Positions 31,789 to 41,628 are shown, numbered from the stretch's first letter. The stretch is DNA of 64,000 nucleotides from Halomonas halmophila (GCF_006540005.1 NZ_BJOC01000021.1:97505-161504); one strand, 5' to 3'. Made by a program: numbers and translations. Notes: generated from the sequence alone by a model not told the origin.

Positions 31789-33975
31789 TTAGAGCGTGCA
31801 GGACACGCAGCCTTCCACTTCCGTACCTTCGAGTGCCGCCTGACGCAGCCGCACGTAGTAGATCGTCTTGATGCCCTTGCGCCAGGCATAGATCTGCGCC
31901 CGGTTGATGTCCCGCGTGGTAGCCGTGTCGCGGAAGAACAGCGTCAGCGACAGGCCCTGGTCGACGTGCTGCGTGGCCTCGGCATAGGTATCGATGATCT
32001 TCTCGGGGCCGATCTCGTAGGCGTCGCGATAGTAATCTTGGTTCGCGTCGCTGAGATAGGGCGCCGGATAATAGACGCGGCCCAGCTTGCCTTCCTTGCG
32101 GATCTCGATCTTGGATACCACCGGGTGAATGCTCGAGGTGGCATGGTTGATGTACGAGATCGAGCCGGTCGGCGGCACGGCCTGCAGGTTGCGGTTGAAC
32201 AGGCCATGCTGCATGACCGAGTCCCTGAGTTCACGCCAGTCCTGCTGGGTCGGGATATGAATGCCCGACTTCTCGAACAGCTCTCGCACCCGCTGGGTCC
32301 TGGGCAACCAGGTCTGTTCGGTGTACTTGTCGAAGTACCGGCCGCTGGCATAGGCGGAGTCCTCGAAGCCGGCGAAGCTTTCGCCACGCTCCATGGCCAG
32401 CTTGTTGGACGCGCGCACTGCATGATAGGTGATGGTGTAGAAGTAGAGGTTGGTGAAGTCCAGCCCCTCTTCGGACCCATAATGGATATGCTCGCGCGCC
32501 AAGTAGCCATGCAGGTTCATCTGGCCCAGGCCGATGGCGTGGGAGCGCGCGTTGGCTTCGGCAATCGACGGCACCGAGCGGATGTCGCTCATCTCGGAGA
32601 CGGCGCTCAATGCCCGAATGGCGGTCTCGACGCTGGTGCCGAAGTCGGGCGAGTCCATCACGCGGGCGATGTTCAACGAGCCCAGGTTGCAGGAGATATC
32701 CTCGCCGGTGCGGCGGTAATCCAGGTTGTCGTCGTATTCGCTGGGCGTGTTGACCTGGAGAATTTCCGAACACAGGTTGCTCATGTTAATGCGACCGGCG
32801 ATCGGATTGTCGCGGTTGGCCGTATCCTCGAACAGCACGTACGGGTAGCCGGACTCGAACTGCAGCTCGGCCAGCGTCTGGAAGAGCTCGCGGGCATCGA
32901 CCTTGCTCTTGCGAATCCGTGAGTCGTCGACCATTTCCTGATATTTGTCGGTCACGCTGATATCGCCGAAGGGCACGCCATAAACCTTCTCGACGTCATA
33001 GGGCGAGAACAGGTACATGGGCTCGTTGCGCCTGGCCAGCTCGAAGGTCACGTCCGGAATCACCACGCCCAGCGACAGCGTCTTGATGCGGATCTTCTCG
33101 TCGGCGTTTTCGCGCTTGGTATCCAAGAACCGCAGGATGTCCGGGTGATGCGCGTTCAGGTAGACCGCGCCGGCGCCCTGACGGGCACCGAGCTGATTGG
33201 CGTACGAGAAGGCATCTTCCAGCATCTTCATGATCGGGATGACACCCGACGACTGGTTGGCGATGCGCTTGATCGGGGCCCCGGACTCACGAACATTGCT
33301 CAACGAGAAGGCCACGCCACCGCCACGTTTGGAGAGCTGCAGGGCCGAGTTGATGGCCCGGCCGATGGACTCCATGTTGTCCTCGATGCGCAGCAGAAAG
33401 CACGACACCAGCTCGCCGCGCTGCTTCTTGCCGCAGTTGAGAAAGGTCGGGGTCGCCGGCTGAAAACGGCCGTGCAGGATTTCCTCGACCAGGGTGCGTG
33501 CCAGGGATTCGTCGCCGCGGGCCAGGCTCAGGGCGACCATGCACACGCGATCCTCGAAGCGCTCCAGATAGCGGCGGCCATCGAAGGTCTTGAGGGTATA
33601 GCTGGTGTAGTACTTGAAGGCGCCGAGGAAGCTCTGGAAACGGAATTTCACCGCATAGGCCTGATCGAACAGCGACTTGATGAAGGCCGCATCATACTGC
33701 TCAAGGACTTCACTCTCGTAGTAGCCTTCCTCGACCAGGTAGTCGAGCTTTTCATCCAGGGTGTGGAAAAACACCGTGTTCTGGTTGACGTGCTGGAGGA
33801 AGTACTGGCGCGCGGCTTCCTTGTCGGCCGAGAGTTGCAGGCGGCCATCGGCATCGTAGAGGTTGAGCATGGCGTTCAACGCGTGAAAGTCCAGCTCCTT
33901 GGGCTGGGCCTTTTCAGCGGACGCCGTCGCCGATTCCTGGGGGGCGTCAGTTGGGGTCAGAGTATCATCCAGCAT
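31789..33975 (-). CDS. nrdE: Class Ib ribonucleotide reductase large subunit NrdE
   Basis: 728-residue catalytic subunit that reduces ribonucleoside diphosphates. It lacks the N-terminal ATP-cone of NrdA, which is typical of NrdE. The active-site region is [17 protein letters not shown], with [18 protein letters not shown] upstream and [32 protein letters not shown] later. The C-terminal redox pair is GCVSCTL, reduced by NrdH. The start overlaps the nrdI stop by 11 bases. Confidence 0.97.
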   Translation of the reverse strand: MLDDTLTPTDAPQESATASAEKAQPKELDFHALNAMLNLYDADGRLQLSADKEAARQYFLQHVNQNTVFFHTLDEKLDYLVEEGYYESEVLEQYDAAFIKSLFDQAYAVKFRFQSFLGAFKYYTSYTLKTFDGRRYLERFEDRVCMVALSLARGDESLARTLVEEILHGRFQPATPTFLNCGKKQRGELVSCFLLRIEDNMESIGRAINSALQLSKRGGGVAFSLSNVRESGAPIKRIANQSSGVIPIMKMLEDAFSYANQLGARQGAGAVYLNAHHPDILRFLDTKRENADEKIRIKTLSLGVVIPDVTFELARRNEPMYLFSPYDVEKVYGVPFGDISVTDKYQEMVDDSRIRKSKVDARELFQTLAELQFESGYPYVLFEDTANRDNPIAGRINMSNLCSEILQVNTPSEYDDNLDYRRTGEDISCNLGSLNIARVMDSPDFGTSVETAIRALSAVSEMSDIRSVPSIAEANARSHAIGLGQMNLHGYLAREHIHYGSEEGLDFTNLYFYTITYHAVRASNKLAMERGESFAGFEDSAYASGRYFDKYTEQTWLPRTQRVRELFEKSGIHIPTQQDWRELRDSVMQHGLFNRNLQAVPPTGSISYINHATSSIHPVVSKIEIRKEGKLGRVYYPAPYLSDANQDYYRDAYEIGPEKIIDTYAEATQHVDQGLSLTLFFRDTATTRDINRAQIYAWRKGIKTIYYVRLRQAALEGTEVEGCVSCTL

Positions 33976-34375
33976 CGTCTATCTCCGTTGCCAGGCGCTC
34001 CTGCACCTTGGCGACATCTTCTGGGGTGCCCATCAGCTCGAAGCGATGAAGCAGTGGAACTTGGCACTTGTGGGCGATCACGCGGCCGGCCAGACAAAAG
34101 GCACTGCCGAAGTTGGTGTTGCCGCCTGCCACCACGCCGCGAATCAGGGCACGGTTGTGCGCATCGTTGAGAAAGCGAATCACCGGCGCGGGCACGGCCG
34201 TGCGGGGATCGCCATCACCATAGGTCGGAACCACCAGCACATAGGGGTTGTCGACCTGCAGTGCCTGCTCGTCGCGGCTCAAGGGAATGCGCTGGGCCGG
34301 CAAACCGAGTTTCTCCACGAAGCGATGGGTATTGCCCGATTTCGTGGAGAAATAGACCAGTTCGCTCACGCTCAT
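33965..34375 (-). CDS. nrdI: Flavodoxin-like NrdI
   Basis: 136-residue FMN protein that supplies the oxidant for assembly of the dimanganese-tyrosyl radical in NrdF. It begins [19 protein letters not shown], the phosphate loop of the family. The FMN loops [23 protein letters not shown] and [18 protein letters not shown] follow. It lies 8 bases after nrdH and overlaps nrdE. Confidence 0.95.
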   Translation of the reverse strand: MSVSELVYFSTKSGNTHRFVEKLGLPAQRIPLSRDEQALQVDNPYVLVVPTYGDGDPRTAVPAPVIRFLNDAHNRALIRGVVAGGNTNFGSAFCLAGRVIAHKCQVPLLHRFELMGTPEDVAKVQERLATEIDDAG

Positions 34376-34383
34376 GTCGGCCC

Positions 34384-34608
34384 TCAGCTGGCCAGCTGGC
34401 GAATGCGCTCCGGACGAAAGCCAGACCAGTGCTCATCGGCGGCCACGACCACCGGCAGCTGGCGATAACCCAGCTCGCGAACGGTGTTGGCGGCCTCGGG
34501 TTCTTCGCTGATATCGACCACGGTGTAGTCGAGACCCTGCTTGTCGAGGGCGCGATAGGTGGCGTGGCATTGCATGCAGTCGGGCGAGCTGTAAATCTTG
34601 ATGATCAT
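34384..34608 (-). CDS. nrdH: Glutaredoxin-like NrdH
   Basis: 74-residue redoxin that reduces the NrdE C-terminal disulfide. Active site CMQC in [21 protein letters not shown]. The C-terminal part [23 protein letters not shown] carries the NrdH-typical W-SGF-RP-I segment, which indicates reduction by thioredoxin reductase. First gene of nrdHIEF. Confidence 0.94.
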   Translation of the reverse strand: MIIKIYSSPDCMQCHATYRALDKQGLDYTVVDISEEPEAANTVRELGYRQLPVVVAADEHWSGFRPERIRQLAS

Positions 34609-34718
34609 GATAAAGATTCTCGAACGTGACAGATTTAGCTCGGCCTTGGGCCGAACACCATGCTGGCGCCTCGCGGCGCCAATATTGTCTTCAGTATATC
34701 ACAGCATTTGCGGTTCAA

Positions 34719-34765
34719 ATACCAGATATGGTGTGGGAATCCTGTGGAAAAGGTATATATAGTGT
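34719..34765 (-). promoter_or_regulatory. Pair of NrdR boxes upstream of nrdH
   Basis: Two 16-base boxes, 34719-34734 (ATACCAGATATGGTGT) and 34750-34765 (AAGGTATATATAGTGT), start exactly 31 bases apart, the three-helical-turn spacing typical of NrdR operators. Read on the minus strand, the second contains ACACTATATATA, a perfect left part of the consensus. A TATACT -10-like hexamer on the minus strand (34693-34698) lies between the boxes and nrdH. NrdR itself is not in the window. Confidence 0.75.
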
Positions 34766-34968
34766 GTGAAAAGGTAAAGTGATAGCTTGCCCATGGTCCT
34801 GAAACAGCGCCATGACGGCGTTTTCCGGAGGTCTGCAGAGCCGGGCCGATCGCCTCGAGCCGCAGTGAGTGAAGTTCCACGGCCGGGTATACTAGGTACC
34901 CAGATCGCCAGAGTCGAGGTGCTCTCGAAGGGGCGATGGTCGCAGTACAACGCAGGGATTTACCGGCA

Positions 34969-35829
34969 ATGACGGGACGCTTGCACCTCGGCCTGCCCAT
35001 GTGGGCCAATGACGACTGGCGGGGCAGCCTGTATCCGCCACATGCCGGTGAAGGTGGCAATCTCGCCGATTACGCGCGGGTCTTTTCCGCCGTCGAAGGC
35101 AATACCACCTTCTACAGCGGGGCTCCCAAAAGCGAGACGGTCGCCGCCTGGGCGCAACGGGTGCCGGCGGACTTCCGCTTCTGCTTCAAGTTGCCGGCCA
35201 GCCTGACGCACGAGCATCGGCTGCAGAATATCTCAGCCGGCTTCGATGCCTTTGTGGCTGCCCTGGCCCCCTTGAAAGCGCAGCTCGGTCCACTGATGGT
35301 GCAGTTGCCTCGCGATTTCGGTGCCGAGGAGCTCCCGCAATTGCAGGCACTGCTGGATCGCTGGCCGGCGGATATTCCCTGTGCCGTCGAGGCGCGCCAC
35401 CCCGAGTTTTTCCACAAGGGTGAGGCCGAAACGACCCTCAACCGCATGTTGATAAGTCATGGCGCCAATCGCGTCATGCTGGATGTGCGCCCGTTGTTTT
35501 CCACATCAGCCGACGGCCATCCCGGCATGCAGCAGGCCCATGGCGAGAAGCCGAGACGCCCGTTGCACGTGATCTCGACAGGCTGCTTTCCCGTGGTGCG
35601 CTTCATCGGTCACATCGATGATGCGATCAATCTGGCCTATTTTCAGCCCTGGATTAACCAGCTCAAGTTGTGGATAAATCAGGGGATAAGCCCTTTTCTT
35701 TTTGTGCATACGGCGGACAACCGGCGTTCTCCCGAGATGGCGAGACAGCTGCATGCCGCACTCGGCGAACAGCTGACACTGGCGCCCCTGGCCGACTTTC
35801 CCGGCGAGCGTCAGACAAGCCTTTTCTGA
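34969..35829 (+). CDS. DUF72 family protein (YecE-like)
   Basis: 286-residue TIM-barrel-like protein of unknown function (DUF72). Family marks: LHLGLPMWANDDWRGSLYP, the conserved FSAVEGNTTFYSGAPKSETVAAWAQRVPADFRFCFKLPASLTHEHRL, GPLMVQLPRDFG, and CAVEARHPEFF. Start uncertain: 34969 gives the family-like beginning, while an ATG at 34936 has AAGGGG close upstream. It is divergent from nrdHIEF, so the two share the 360-base control region with the NrdR boxes. A perfect DnaA box lies inside the gene at 35669-35677. Confidence 0.85.
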   Translation: MTGRLHLGLPMWANDDWRGSLYPPHAGEGGNLADYARVFSAVEGNTTFYSGAPKSETVAAWAQRVPADFRFCFKLPASLTHEHRLQNISAGFDAFVAALAPLKAQLGPLMVQLPRDFGAEELPQLQALLDRWPADIPCAVEARHPEFFHKGEAETTLNRMLISHGANRVMLDVRPLFSTSADGHPGMQQAHGEKPRRPLHVISTGCFPVVRFIGHIDDAINLAYFQPWINQLKLWINQGISPFLFVHTADNRRSPEMARQLHAALGEQLTLAPLADFPGERQTSLF

Positions 35830-36151
35830 TCCCTCGGCAGGCTGAAAACGGCCTGGTGACTGGCCATCAAGCGTATGATCGGATATTTTTACCGGCTGAT
35901 CGTCACTGGCCAAGGGTCTTGTGGGTTCACGCCTATCCCGCGTGAAACAGCGCCATGCCTCGCTCGGGTTGCCGTCCTGCCACGATCGCGGTGACGGCAT
36001 GCCCGCCAGGCAGAGATCCTGCCCGGCATCCTTCCATTCCCTGGAAAATGCGGACTTCGCGATCCGAAGTGCAGCAGACGTGGCGATGACAAGCACAACG
36101 ACGTCATTGCATCCGATCGATCAATGACGACACGTATCTTCAGGGTGATTT
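35830..36151. promoter_or_regulatory. Intergenic region before the NSS transporter
   Basis: 322 bases. No open frame, repeat or clear promoter pair that I can support. It ends with CAGGGTGATTT before the transporter ATG, a modest ribosome site. Confidence 0.3.
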
Positions 36152-37492
36152 ATGTCTAGCAAGCAACATGCGCACTGGTCGTCCCGACTGGCCTTCATCC
36201 TCGCCGCGACGGGGTCGGCGGTCGGTCTGGGCAATATCTGGAAATTTCCCTACATGGTGGGCGAGAGCGGTGGAGCGGCCTTCGTGCTGGTCTACCTGCT
36301 GTGTATCGCGCTGATCGGCCTGCCGATCCTGGTATCGGAGTGGCTGATCGGGCGTCGTGGCCAGAGCAACCCGGCGAATGCCATGGCCAGCGTGGCCGAG
36401 AAAGCCGGCCGCTCCCGCAACTGGATGATCGTCGGCATCAGCGGCATCCTCGGTGCCTTCCTGATCCTGTCCTTCTACAGCGTGATCGGCGGTTGGTCGC
36501 TGTACTACACCCTCAACTCGGTGACCGGCGCCTTCAGTGGCCAGGATGCCGATGGCATCGGCGCGCTGTTCAACGGCATGCTGGGCAATCCCGGTCTACT
36601 GCTGTTGGGCCACTCGGTCTTCATGCTGCTGGTCATCGGCATCGTGGCACGCGGTGTGACCAAGGGCCTGGAAGGCGCCGTGAGGACCCTGATGCCGGCA
36701 CTGGGCGTGCTGCTGGCGGTGCTGGTGGGGTATGGCGTGACCACCGGCCATTTCGGCGAGGCCGTGAGTTACCTGTTCAATCCCGACTGGAGTGCGCTCT
36801 CCGGCGAAACCGTGCTGGCGGCCCTCGGTCACGCCTTCTTCACGCTCTCGCTGGGCATGGGCATCATGATGGCCTACGGTTCCTACCTGGGTGAAGAGGT
36901 CAATCTGCTCAAGACGGCGCGGACCGTGGTGATCATGGATACCGTGATCGCGCTGGGCGCCGGCCTGGCGATTTTCCCCATCGTCTTCGCCAATGACCTC
37001 GACCTGAATTCCGGGCCGGGCCTGATCTTCGTCACCCTGCCACTGGCCTTCGGCAACATGGGCGGCGGCATGATTCTTGGCCTGCTGTTCTTCCTGTTGC
37101 TGACCTTTGCCGCCCTGACCTCGGCCATCTCTCTGCTCGAACCGGTGGTCGAGTTCGTCGAGGAACGCACGCCACTGTCGCGTGCCATGTCGACGCTGGT
37201 CGCCGGCATCGGTGCCTGGGCGCTGGGCATCGCCGCACTACTGTCGTTCAATGTGTGGAGCGACCCCGTGTTGTTCGGCCTGGGTGTCTTCGACCTGCTG
37301 GACAAGCTGACCAGCAAGTTCATGCTGCCGTTGACCGGCCTGGGGGCCATCCTGTTCGCCGCCTGGCGTCTGGATCGCCAGAGTGTCGTCGACGAGCTTG
37401 GCCTGTCGGCCGGCGGGGCCAGCATCTGGCACCTGGTGACACGCTATGTGGCACCGATCGGGGTGATCGTGGTCTTCGTTTCCAGCCTCTGA
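36152..37492 (+). CDS. Sodium-dependent neurotransmitter-symporter-family transporter
   Basis: 446 residues with 11-12 transmembrane helices, NSS/SNF family (LeuT-like). The first helix carries the sodium- and substrate-site signature FILAATGSAVGLGNIWKFPYMVGESGGAAF. Other marks are GLPILVSEWLIGRRGQ and HAFFTLSLGMGIMMAYGSYLGEE (helix 6-7 region). Such proteins import amino acids or compatible-solute precursors with sodium, fitting a saline habitat; the substrate cannot be read from sequence. Single gene with a terminator after it. Confidence 0.92.
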   Translation: MSSKQHAHWSSRLAFILAATGSAVGLGNIWKFPYMVGESGGAAFVLVYLLCIALIGLPILVSEWLIGRRGQSNPANAMASVAEKAGRSRNWMIVGISGILGAFLILSFYSVIGGWSLYYTLNSVTGAFSGQDADGIGALFNGMLGNPGLLLLGHSVFMLLVIGIVARGVTKGLEGAVRTLMPALGVLLAVLVGYGVTTGHFGEAVSYLFNPDWSALSGETVLAALGHAFFTLSLGMGIMMAYGSYLGEEVNLLKTARTVVIMDTVIALGAGLAIFPIVFANDLDLNSGPGLIFVTLPLAFGNMGGGMILGLLFFLLLTFAALTSAISLLEPVVEFVEERTPLSRAMSTLVAGIGAWALGIAALLSFNVWSDPVLFGLGVFDLLDKLTSKFMLPLTGLGAILFAAWRLDRQSVVDELGLSAGGASIWHLVTRYVAPIGVIVVFVSSL

Positions 37493-37548
37493 TGGCCGCT
37501 GCCGCGTGACCCGATGGCGGCCATTGTCATCGACAGTGGTGCCTCTGC

Positions 37549-37570
37549 AAGCCCCGCCACGGCGGGGCTT
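37549..37570. terminator. Short bidirectional terminator hairpin
   Basis: AAGCCCCGCC, AC, GGCGGGGCTT: ten perfect pairs, flanked by short A and T runs. It lies between the convergent NSS transporter and the small minus-strand gene. Confidence 0.75.
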
Positions 37571-37626
37571 TGCGTATCCTGCCAGCGGTGCTTGCGGCCC
37601 CCTGGCTGGGGTCGAGCGTCGTCGGA

Positions 37627-37839
37627 TCAGTGCATGTCGTCGTTGGGCTCGTCTTCCGGGAGTTCGGCGATATCCTGGTTGAGGCGCTTGAACTCTTCAT
37701 GGAGTTCAATGCCCCGGCGGGCGCGGAGATTGCGTTGAGCGGCGGTGCGAGAACGCTGCTCGTGTTCGTTGACTTCCATGCTCATGAAGATATCGAGAAG
37801 TTCGTTCCTGACGGAGGTTAACCTTTCGGCTTTACGCAT
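37627..37839 (-). CDS. Small charged hypothetical protein (70 aa)
   Basis: 70 residues rich in R, E and D, with no signal or membrane segment: RKAERLTSVRNELLDIFMSM, then EHEQRSRTAAQRNLRARRGIELHEEFKRLNQD and an acidic tail. The start at 37839 has AGGAGC seven bases upstream. The RRxIExH-like central part faintly recalls the small PA3496-type proteins of pseudomonads; this is a weak impression. Predicted mostly helical. I do not recognise a function. Supported as real by the ribosome site, isolated position and the terminator downstream. Confidence 0.6.
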   Translation of the reverse strand: MRKAERLTSVRNELLDIFMSMEVNEHEQRSRTAAQRNLRARRGIELHEEFKRLNQDIAELPEDEPNDDMH

Positions 37840-38193
37840 GATCGACGCTCCTGTCTGCAGTGAATGTGCCGGCATTCCGAATGCTGCTCGACACTGCACT
37901 TCTTACTATACATTACTTGACAGATTGATGACGTAGCGTCAACCAACGGCAAAAAATCCGCTGCATAGCCTGGCCGAAACCCCCTGCCGAAAAACTCCCG
38001 AGTATGTCTGGCACTGACTCGCTTGATCGATGTTGCGGCAAAGCGCCGTCTTCGGGCTCGCCGCACGTCCGGTCGGGGGCGCATTGCCTGGCAGCATGGG
38101 GCATACTGTCGGTATTGCGGTACGGATGACGCGAGCGACGCGGCGTAGCATCATTGGTGCCGACAGGATTTTCCCCACCACAAGGAGCGACGC
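37840..38193. promoter_or_regulatory. Divergent region between small ORF and hexR
   Basis: 354 bases without a supported gene. It must hold the promoters for the minus-strand small gene and for hexR. I looked for a HexR-type palindrome of the TGTAAT-N-ATTACA kind and saw none. Confidence 0.3.
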
Positions 38194-39054
38194 GTGAGTC
38201 TTGGCCTGTTCGATGAAATGAGACGTCGCATGGAGCACTTTCGTCGCTCCGAGCAGAAAGTGGCGCGTTTCGTGCTGCGCAATCCCGATGAAGTCATTCA
38301 CATGCGCATCGTCGATCTGGCCACCGAGGCCAAGGTCAGCGAACCCACGGTGGTGCGTTTCTGTCGCGCCCTGGGTTGTGACGGCTTTCAGGACTTCAAG
38401 CTCAAGCTGGCGCAAATGCTGGCCACGGGCAGCCAGTTCGCCCAGTTCTCGATGAACGACAGCGACTCGGTCGCCGAATTCTCCCACAGCATCTTCGACT
38501 CCACGGTCGGCACCCTGCTCTCGGTGCGCGACCGACTGGACAACGACTCCCTCAGCAAGGCCATCAATGCCCTGGGCATGGCCAATCGGGTCGAGTTCTA
38601 CGGCTTCGGCGCCTCCGGTGCGGTCGCCTTCGATGCCCAGCACAAGTTCTTCCGCCTGCAGATCTCCACCGCCGCCTACAATGACCCGCACATGCAGAAC
38701 ATGTCGGCGGCCACGCTCAAGGACGGCGATGTGGTCGTCGCCATCTCGCAGACCGGGCGCACCAAGGCGCTGGTGGCCAGCGTGCGGCTGGCCCGTGAGG
38801 CCGGCGCCACCGTCATCGGCCTGTGCCCCAGTGACTCGCCCCTGGCCGGCGAGGTGAGCCTGCCGCTGTACATCGACGTGCACGAAGACACCGAAATCTA
38901 CACCCCGATGAGCTCGCGCATCGCCCACCTGGTACTCATCGACGTCCTCGCCGTCGGGGTCGCCAAGACCCGCGGCCCCAAACTCGCCGAACAGCTCAAG
39001 GCCGTGAAACGCAGCCTCAACCCCCTGCGGTTTCCGGAAACAGACGAGTCCTGA
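38194..39054 (+). CDS. hexR: HexR-type transcriptional regulator (RpiR family)
   Basis: 286 residues: an N-terminal RpiR helix-turn-helix (about 1-77; RIVDLATEAKVSEPTVVRFCRALGCDGFQDFKLKLAQ) and a SIS phosphosugar-binding domain (about 120-255; VEFYGFGASGAVAFDAQHKFFRL, VVVAISQTGRTKALVASVRLAREAGA). HexR in proteobacteria represses Entner-Doudoroff and related carbon genes and is released by KDPG. GTG start at 38194 behind AAGGAG. zwf, pgl or edd are not next to it here, so the targets are elsewhere. Confidence 0.9.
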   Translation: MSLGLFDEMRRRMEHFRRSEQKVARFVLRNPDEVIHMRIVDLATEAKVSEPTVVRFCRALGCDGFQDFKLKLAQMLATGSQFAQFSMNDSDSVAEFSHSIFDSTVGTLLSVRDRLDNDSLSKAINALGMANRVEFYGFGASGAVAFDAQHKFFRLQISTAAYNDPHMQNMSAATLKDGDVVVAISQTGRTKALVASVRLAREAGATVIGLCPSDSPLAGEVSLPLYIDVHEDTEIYTPMSSRIAHLVLIDVLAVGVAKTRGPKLAEQLKAVKRSLNPLRFPETDES

Positions 39055-39073
39055 GCCGGCGTAGCCGGCTCAG
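39051..39073 (+). terminator. Hairpin at the hexR stop codon
   Basis: CTGAGCCGGC, GTA, GCCGGCTCAG: ten perfect pairs that include the hexR stop codon. No T run follows, so it may protect the mRNA end more than terminate. Confidence 0.5.
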
Positions 39074-39155
39074 TAGAACGAAGAGGTAAGAGCGGCGCTG
39101 CGCGCCCCAAGAGGGAAGAAACCCCTTTTCATCCCGGACTAGGGGCTCAGCCTGT

Positions 39156-39197
39156 CTTCCCTCTTCCCTCTTCCCTCTTCCCTCTTCCCTCTTCCCT
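39156..39197. repeat. Heptamer tandem repeat (CTTCCCT)6 upstream of uvrD
   Basis: Six exact copies of CTTCCCT, ending two bases before TATGCT (39199-39204), a -10-like hexamer, and 46 bases before the uvrD start. The minus strand reads GGG-AAGA repeated, which meets the G3N4 pattern for a G-quadruplex. AAGAGGGAAGA at 39109-39119 can pair with TCTTCCCTCTT at 39155-39165. Confidence 0.9.
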
Positions 39198-39243
39198 CTA
39201 TGCTAAACTACCGCTCCATTTCCCGAGCAGCGATGCCTTCCCC

Positions 39244-41460
39244 ATGGACGACGTCACGGCGATTCTCGATCACATGAACCCCGCCCAGCGCGAGGCGGTC
39301 AGTGCGCCTCAGGGCAACATGCTGGTACTCGCGGGGGCGGGCTCGGGCAAGACCCGGGTGCTGGTGCATCGCATCGCCTGGCTGATGCAGGCGGAGGGGC
39401 TGTCGCCCTATGCCGTGCTGGCCGTCACCTTCACCAACAAGGCGGCCCGCGAGATGCGCACGCGTCTCGAGGCGCTGCTGGGCATCTCGCTGCGTCATGT
39501 CTGGGTGGGCACCTTTCACTCCATCGCTCATCGTCTGCTGCGGACCCACTGGCAGGATGCGCGGCTGCCCCAGCACTTCCAGATCATCGACGGCGATGAC
39601 CAGCTCCGCCTGATCAAGCGCCTGATCAAGGACTACAACATCGACGATGAGCGCTATCCGCCGCGTCAGGTGCAGTCCTTCATCTCCGGCTGCAAGGAAG
39701 AGGGCCTGCGCCCGCATCAGGTGGATGCCCATGGCGACGCCTACATGCTGCAGATGGTCGAGCTCTACGAACGCTACCAACTGACCTGCGAACGCGGCGG
39801 CCTGGTCGATTTCGGCGAACTGCTGCTGCGCAGCCTGGAACTGCTGCGCGACAACCCGGCCCTGCTGGCGCATTACCAGGAGCGCTTCGGCCATGTGCTG
39901 GTCGACGAATTCCAGGATACCAACACCCTGCAGTATGCCTGGCTCAAGCTGCTCACCGGCATGCGCACGCCGATGACCGTGGTCGGCGATGACGACCAGT
40001 CGATCTACGGCTGGCGGGGCGCACGTATCGAGAACATCCGTCGCTTCGAGAACGAGTTCCCCGAGACCAAGCTGGTGCGCCTCGAGCAGAACTATCGCTC
40101 CACCAGCGTGATCCTCGATGCCGCCAATGCCCTGATCCGCTACAACGCCGATCGCATGGGCAAGGAACTGTGGACCGCCGGCGATCATGGCGACCCCATC
40201 TCGGTATATGGCGGCTTCAACGATCTGGATGAAGCCCGCTACATCGTCGACACCATTCGTGAAAAGGTCGAGGAGGGCATCAATCGCCGCGAGGTCGCCA
40301 TCCTCTACCGCTCCAATGCCCAGTCGCGGGTCATCGAGGAAACCCTGATCCGCCAGGGCGTGCCCTATCGCATCTATGGCGGCCAGCGCTTCTACGAACG
40401 CCTCGAGATCAAGAACGCCCTGGCCTACCTGCGGCTGCTGCTCAATCGCGACGACGACGCCTCCCTGGAACGGGTCATCAATGTGCCGGCACGTGGCATC
40501 GGTACCCGCACCGTCGAGACCCTGCGTCATCGGGCCCGCCAGACCGGCGAATCGCTGTGGCAGGCCCTGCACCAGGCCACCGCGGATGGCAGCCTGCGCG
40601 GGCGGGCGGTGACCTCGCTCAAGGCCTTCGCCGATCTGATCGAGCAGCTCGACAACGAAGCCGCCGGCCTGTCGCTCCACGACATCATCGACCACCTCAA
40701 TGAACGCACCGGCCTGGTCGAGCATCACCGCAACGAGAAGGGCGAAAAGGGCCAGGCCCGGGTGGAGAACCTCGAGGAACTGGTCACCGCCGCCCGGGCC
40801 TTCACCCAGAGCGAGGCAGTTACCGGTGGAGATGCCTCGGATGCCGGAGAAGCCGGCGAGGGCATGGCCGCCCTGGAAGCCTTCCTGGCCGAGGCCGCCC
40901 TCAATGCCGGTGAGCACGAGGCCGAAGAGTTCGAGGACTGCGTGCAGTTGATGACATTGCACTCGGCCAAGGGCCTGGAATTTCCCGTGGTGTTCATGGC
41001 CGGCGTCGAGGAAGGCCTCTTCCCGCACAAGATGTCCATGGAAGAGCCCGGCCGCCTGGAGGAAGAACGTCGCCTCTGTTATGTGGGCATGACTCGTGCC
41101 ATGCAGAAGCTCTACCTGACCCATGCCGAACTGCGTCGCCTGCACGGCAAGGAAACCTTCCAGCGCCCGTCGCGCTTCCTGCGCGAGGTCCCCGAGCACT
41201 TCCTCGAGGAAGTCCGGCTGCGCGGCCAGATCTCGCGCCCGGTGACCTCTCGACCCTCGAGCCCACAACAAGGCAGCGTCGAAGGCGGTGACGAGCTGCC
41301 CTCGCTGAGCCTGGGGCAGCGCGTCAGCCACCCGGTGTTCGGCGAAGGCGTGGTCCTCAATGCCGAAGGGCAGGGCGAGCGTGCCCGCGTGCAGATAAGC
41401 TTCGAAGGCGAGGGCGACAAATGGCTGGTGCTGGGCTTCGCCAAGCTCACCCCCCTCTGA
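39244..41460 (+). CDS. uvrD: DNA helicase II UvrD
   Basis: 738-residue superfamily-1A 3'-5' helicase used in nucleotide excision and mismatch repair. Motif I is AGAGSGKTRVLVHRIAWL, motif Ia AVTFTNKAAREMRTR, motif II VLVDEFQDTN, motif III VVGDDDQSIYGWRGA, motif IV VRLEQNYRS, motif V LMTLHSAKGLEFPVVF, and motif VI EERRLCYVGMTRA. The C-terminal ~70 residues end in a Tudor-like segment (LGQRVSHPVFGEGVVLNAEGQG) as in UvrD/PcrA. Its promoter region carries the heptamer repeat. Confidence 0.96.
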   Translation: MDDVTAILDHMNPAQREAVSAPQGNMLVLAGAGSGKTRVLVHRIAWLMQAEGLSPYAVLAVTFTNKAAREMRTRLEALLGISLRHVWVGTFHSIAHRLLRTHWQDARLPQHFQIIDGDDQLRLIKRLIKDYNIDDERYPPRQVQSFISGCKEEGLRPHQVDAHGDAYMLQMVELYERYQLTCERGGLVDFGELLLRSLELLRDNPALLAHYQERFGHVLVDEFQDTNTLQYAWLKLLTGMRTPMTVVGDDDQSIYGWRGARIENIRRFENEFPETKLVRLEQNYRSTSVILDAANALIRYNADRMGKELWTAGDHGDPISVYGGFNDLDEARYIVDTIREKVEEGINRREVAILYRSNAQSRVIEETLIRQGVPYRIYGGQRFYERLEIKNALAYLRLLLNRDDDASLERVINVPARGIGTRTVETLRHRARQTGESLWQALHQATADGSLRGRAVTSLKAFADLIEQLDNEAAGLSLHDIIDHLNERTGLVEHHRNEKGEKGQARVENLEELVTAARAFTQSEAVTGGDASDAGEAGEGMAALEAFLAEAALNAGEHEAEEFEDCVQLMTLHSAKGLEFPVVFMAGVEEGLFPHKMSMEEPGRLEEERRLCYVGMTRAMQKLYLTHAELRRLHGKETFQRPSRFLREVPEHFLEEVRLRGQISRPVTSRPSSPQQGSVEGGDELPSLSLGQRVSHPVFGEGVVLNAEGQGERARVQISFEGEGDKWLVLGFAKLTPL

Positions 41461-41601
41461 GACATTGCGCCACCAGCGGCAGCGCCCACCCAGGCGCTGC
41501 GCTCAGCTGATGCCCTCACTCCTGCCGCCTCACTCCTAACCCCTCTCTTACCGCTCCTCACCCCAAAATGCATGCGGCGAGGGCACCCGAACCGCCTGAA
41601 G

Positions 41602-41610
41602 TTATCCACA
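41602..41610 (+). promoter_or_regulatory. Perfect DnaA box in the hcp upstream region
   Basis: TTATCCACA, 19 bases before the first of the three palindromes upstream of hcp. Possible DnaA input on this region is speculative. Confidence 0.4.
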
Positions 41611-41628
41611 AGCAGGGCCAGAATTCGA

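Noticed and set aside
31674..31889. Small minus-strand open frame between nrdF and nrdE
   Set aside because: It runs through repeat copy B and then overlaps the 3' end of nrdE out of frame.
39208..41331. 707-residue antisense frame over uvrD
   Set aside because: Shadow of the high-GC uvrD frame, without family motifs.
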